From: Gammaproteobacteria bacterium
GTDB taxonomy: Bacteria > Pseudomonadota > Gammaproteobacteria > Steroidobacterales > Steroidobacteraceae
Length of the DNA: 7,692 nucleotides
Reading direction: 5' to 3'
Assembly: GCA_030043215.1 (NCBI GenBank)
Contig: JASHYG010000021.1
Location: 1-7,692, forward strand
Shown here: positions 5,850 through 7,692 of the stretch, piece after piece
Layout: every line of letters starts with the position of its first letter
How positions within the stretch are numbered: the first letter of the stretch is position 1
Program-made: the position numbers and the translations under genes
Notes under the pieces: model-generated
What the model saw: only the letters and a program-made list of their open reading frames with translations
What the model was told of the DNA's origin: nothing
Database searches by the model: none

Positions 5850-7045
5850 AGCGCAATAACGTCATCGTCGTCGGCGCCGGCCCGACCGGGTTGGTCACCG
5901 CTCTCGGACTTGCACAGGCCGGTGTGGATGTCACGGTACTGGAATCCGAGCCCGCCATCGTCAACTCCCCGCGCGCCGTCGTCTATCACTGGGCCGTGCT
6001 CGACGGGCTCGATCGCGTGGGCATCCTCTGCGATGCGATCCGGGTCGGCTTCACCAATCCGGAGCTGTGCATCATCGTGCCGAAGACGGGCGAGCGGATC
6101 CGTCTCAGCATGAGCGCGCTCGCGGGCGATGTGACCCATCCCTACCAGGTGCACCTGGGCCAAGACAAGCTTGCCGGGATCATCCTCGAGCACCTGCTGC
6201 GCTTCCCGCATGCGCGCGTGCAGTGGAGCTCGCGGGTGGTCGGCTTGAGCCAGGATGGAGCGGGCGTGACTCTGCGGACGGACACTCCGGGTGGACCGGT
6301 GGAGCTCGATGCCGGCTGGGTGGTCGGCGCGGACGGCGGACACAGCACGGTGCGGCAGCTGCTCGGGCTCAGCATGGACGGCATGACCTGGCCCGAGCGC
6401 TTCGTGGCGACCAACATCCGCTACGACTTCGCGAAGTACGGCTACGCTGCGGCGAACGTGGTGATCGACGCGCCGTATGGGGCGATCGTTGCCCGCATCG
6501 ACCACACGGGCCTGTGGCGCTGCACGTACTGCGAGGACGACAGCCTGCCGGAGGAGACCATCCTCGAGCGCATGCCGGCCTACTTCAGCGTCGCCCTGCC
6601 GGGCAGCAAAGACTATGAGCTCGTGCAGTACTCGCCCTACCGCATGCACCAGCGTTGCGCGGAGCGCATGCGCGCGGGCCGCGTGGTGCTCGCGGGCGAT
6701 GCGGCGCACATCACGAACCCGACCGGCGGCCTCGGGCTCACCTCGGGCCTCTACGACGCCTACGTGCTGTACGAGGCGCTCGCCGCCGTCATTCATGGCG
6801 AGGTGGGCGAGGATGTGCTCGACCGCTACTCGGATGAGCGCCGGCGGGCCTTTCTCGAGCACGCCTCCCCAGAGGCGAGCAACTTCAAGCGCATGGTGTA
6901 CCACGCGAAGAGCGACGCGGAGCTCGAAGCGCAGCTCGCCGGCTTCCGGGACGCCGCGCGCGACCAGTCGCTGCAACGGCTGATTTTCCTCACCGCGAAG
7001 AAGCTCGAGACGCCTTCGCTCGTGCGCGGTCGCCCGGCCGCGTAG
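5846..7045 (+). CDS. Group A FAD-dependent monooxygenase (PHBH fold)
   Basis: This 399-residue NAD(P)H-dependent flavoprotein is expected to hydroxylate an aromatic or similar ring. All three family fingerprints are visible: GAGPTG (10-15) with Glu33 ending the dinucleotide-binding unit, the DG motif 'GADGGHSTVR' (Asp163-Gly164), and the GD motif 'LAGDAAHITNPTGGLG' (Asp285) leading into 'TSGLYDAY'. There is no signal peptide. It stops where the catalytic domains end, so the C-terminal thioredoxin-like domain of phenol hydroxylase and longer MhpA/TfdB-type enzymes is absent. Its size is that of 4-hydroxybenzoate or salicylate hydroxylase, but I recognise no substrate signature. The ATG at 5846 overlaps the MaoC stop by 4 bases, and GGGAG lies 10 bases upstream, so co-translation is likely. 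A PHBH-fold epoxidase or a role in cofactor biosynthesis is possible but less likely in this context. Confidence 0.88.
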   Translation: MKRNNVIVVGAGPTGLVTALGLAQAGVDVTVLESEPAIVNSPRAVVYHWAVLDGLDRVGILCDAIRVGFTNPELCIIVPKTGERIRLSMSALAGDVTHPYQVHLGQDKLAGIILEHLLRFPHARVQWSSRVVGLSQDGAGVTLRTDTPGGPVELDAGWVVGADGGHSTVRQLLGLSMDGMTWPERFVATNIRYDFAKYGYAAANVVIDAPYGAIVARIDHTGLWRCTYCEDDSLPEETILERMPAYFSVALPGSKDYELVQYSPYRMHQRCAERMRAGRVVLAGDAAHITNPTGGLGLTSGLYDAYVLYEALAAVIHGEVGEDVLDRYSDERRRAFLEHASPEASNFKRMVYHAKSDAELEAQLAGFRDAARDQSLQRLIFLTAKKLETPSLVRGRPAA

Positions 7046-7081
7046 CTCGCCTCAGCCGCGCGAGCGTCCTGCCGCGCGGCC
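7036..7081. terminator. Nested inverted repeats at a convergent gene junction
   Basis: An outer 7-base stem (GGCCGCG 7036-7042 with CGCGGCC 7075-7081) encloses an inner 6-base stem (GCTCGC 7045-7050 with GCGAGC 7060-7065, 9-base loop). It spans the 6-base gap between two convergent genes and both stop codons. There is no T-run, so it is not a classical intrinsic terminator. In DNA this GC-rich such stems also arise by chance. Confidence 0.2.
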
Positions 7082-7692
7082 CCGAACCTCGATGCCCGTC
7101 GAGCCCTCGACGCAGCGCATGATGGTCGTGAAGTCCTGATCCGGACCGACCTCGTTGAAGGTCTTGAGCCACAGCTGGCGGACGGCGCTCGCGACCCAGA
7201 GGGTGAGGCCGAGCGATTCGGCCTCCTCCATGCAGAGCTTCAAATCCTTGAACATGAGCCGTGTGGCGAAGCCCGCATCGAACCGCCGCGGCAGGATCGA
7301 CTTGGGGAACTTGTCCTGGCTCGCGCTGTTGCGGCCGCTGCCGGCATTGATCACGTCGATCATCGTCTCCGGATCGAGGCCCGCCTTCGTGCCGAGCAGC
7401 ATCGCCTCCGAGGTGATCGCGAGCGCCGCGCCGGAGAGCAGGTTGTTGACGAGCTTCATCATCTGCCCGAGCCCGGGCCGCTCTCCGACGTGAAACGGCT
7501 TGCCGATGGCCTTGAGCAGGGGCTCGAGCCGCTCGAACTCGGCGCGCTCGCAGGCCACCATCACGGCGAGCGTTCCGGCGCGTGCGCCCGCCACTCCACC
7601 GCTCACCGGGGAATCGACGAAGGCGATACCCTTCGCGGCGAGCCCCTGCGCGACCCGCGCCGCGACGCGCGGGCCGGACGTGGAGAGCTCGA
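7052..7692 (-). CDS. 3-Hydroxyisobutyrate dehydrogenase family oxidoreductase (partial)
   Basis: The C-terminal 212 residues of an NAD(P)-dependent beta-hydroxyacid dehydrogenase are present; the start lies beyond the window. Family members are about 290-300 residues, so some 80-90 residues are missing, including the Rossmann GxGxxG. What remains begins in the 'ELSTSGP' loop, then 'FVDSPVSGGVAGARAGTL', the substrate-binding Ser-Gly-Gly (fragment residues 30-32), and 'GLGQMMKLVNN' with the catalytic Lys at fragment residue 79 (codon 7454-7456). The all-helical C-terminal domain follows. The family oxidises 3-hydroxyisobutyrate or reduces tartronate semialdehyde and related acids; the substrate here is not determined. 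It faces the monooxygenase gene with 6 bases between the stops, so it is a separate transcription unit. It may still serve the same pathway. Confidence 0.9.
   Translation of the reverse strand, partial: ELSTSGPRVAARVAQGLAAKGIAFVDSPVSGGVAGARAGTLAVMVACERAEFERLEPLLKAIGKPFHVGERPGLGQMMKLVNNLLSGAALAITSEAMLLGTKAGLDPETMIDVINAGSGRNSASQDKFPKSILPRRFDAGFATRLMFKDLKLCMEEAESLGLTLWVASAVRQLWLKTFNEVGPDQDFTTIMRCVEGSTGIEVRGRAAGRSRG

Noticed and set aside
5651..6976. Long - strand open frame of 441 codons
   Set aside because: Antisense shadow of the MaoC and monooxygenase genes. Those two carry complete motifs; this frame has none.
1..7692. Mobile element, CRISPR array, tRNA or rRNA
   Set aside because: No transposase or integrase motifs, no terminal inverted repeats, no regularly spaced repeats and no tRNA- or rRNA-like segment was seen. 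The short direct repeats are isolated pairs.

Overview
This is a GC-rich bacterial window (third codon positions are mostly G or C) with eight complete genes on the + strand and one partial gene on the - strand. The CoA-based catabolic enzymes, Sec-type signal peptides and paired small secreted proteins suggest a proteobacterium. My guess is a Gammaproteobacterium near Steroidobacteraceae/Nevskiales or a Betaproteobacterium, but the sequence alone does not settle this. I see no rRNA, tRNA, CRISPR, transposase or integrase.

Layout. Bases 1-190 are a leader with no gene I can support, apart from a small palindrome at 100-111. Bases 191-2903 hold four exported proteins of only two families, in mirror order: DUF6152 protein, two-cysteine 'SGxW' protein, a second two-cysteine 'SGxW' protein, a second DUF6152 protein (A-B-B'-A'). 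Bases 2908-7045 hold four cytoplasmic enzymes in the same direction: an acyl-CoA dehydrogenase, a family III (CaiB/BaiF) CoA-transferase, a MaoC-fold hydratase and a group A FAD monooxygenase. Bases 7052-7692 hold the C-terminal part of a 3-hydroxyisobutyrate-dehydrogenase-family protein on the opposite strand, cut by the window end.

The + strand genes are packed like an operon: gaps of 37, 65, 55 and 4 bases, a 25-base overlap, a 24-base gap, then a 4-base ATGA overlap. The exported block and the enzyme block are only 4 bases apart, so the periplasmic proteins are probably made together with the enzymes.

Working model (inference). The monooxygenase hydroxylates an aromatic or alicyclic intermediate. 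The CoA-transferase activates a carboxylic acid, the dehydrogenase makes an enoyl-CoA and the MaoC protein hydrates it. The CaiB-type transferase, dehydrogenase and MaoC trio recalls itaconate, mesaconate and methylsuccinyl-CoA type pathways, but the matching lyase (CitE family) is not in the window and the substrate cannot be named. The least understood part is the four-gene exported block. Both DUF6152 proteins place a His-His pair at or next to the start of the mature protein, and both 'SGxW' proteins keep one Trp and two Cys at almost identical spacing.
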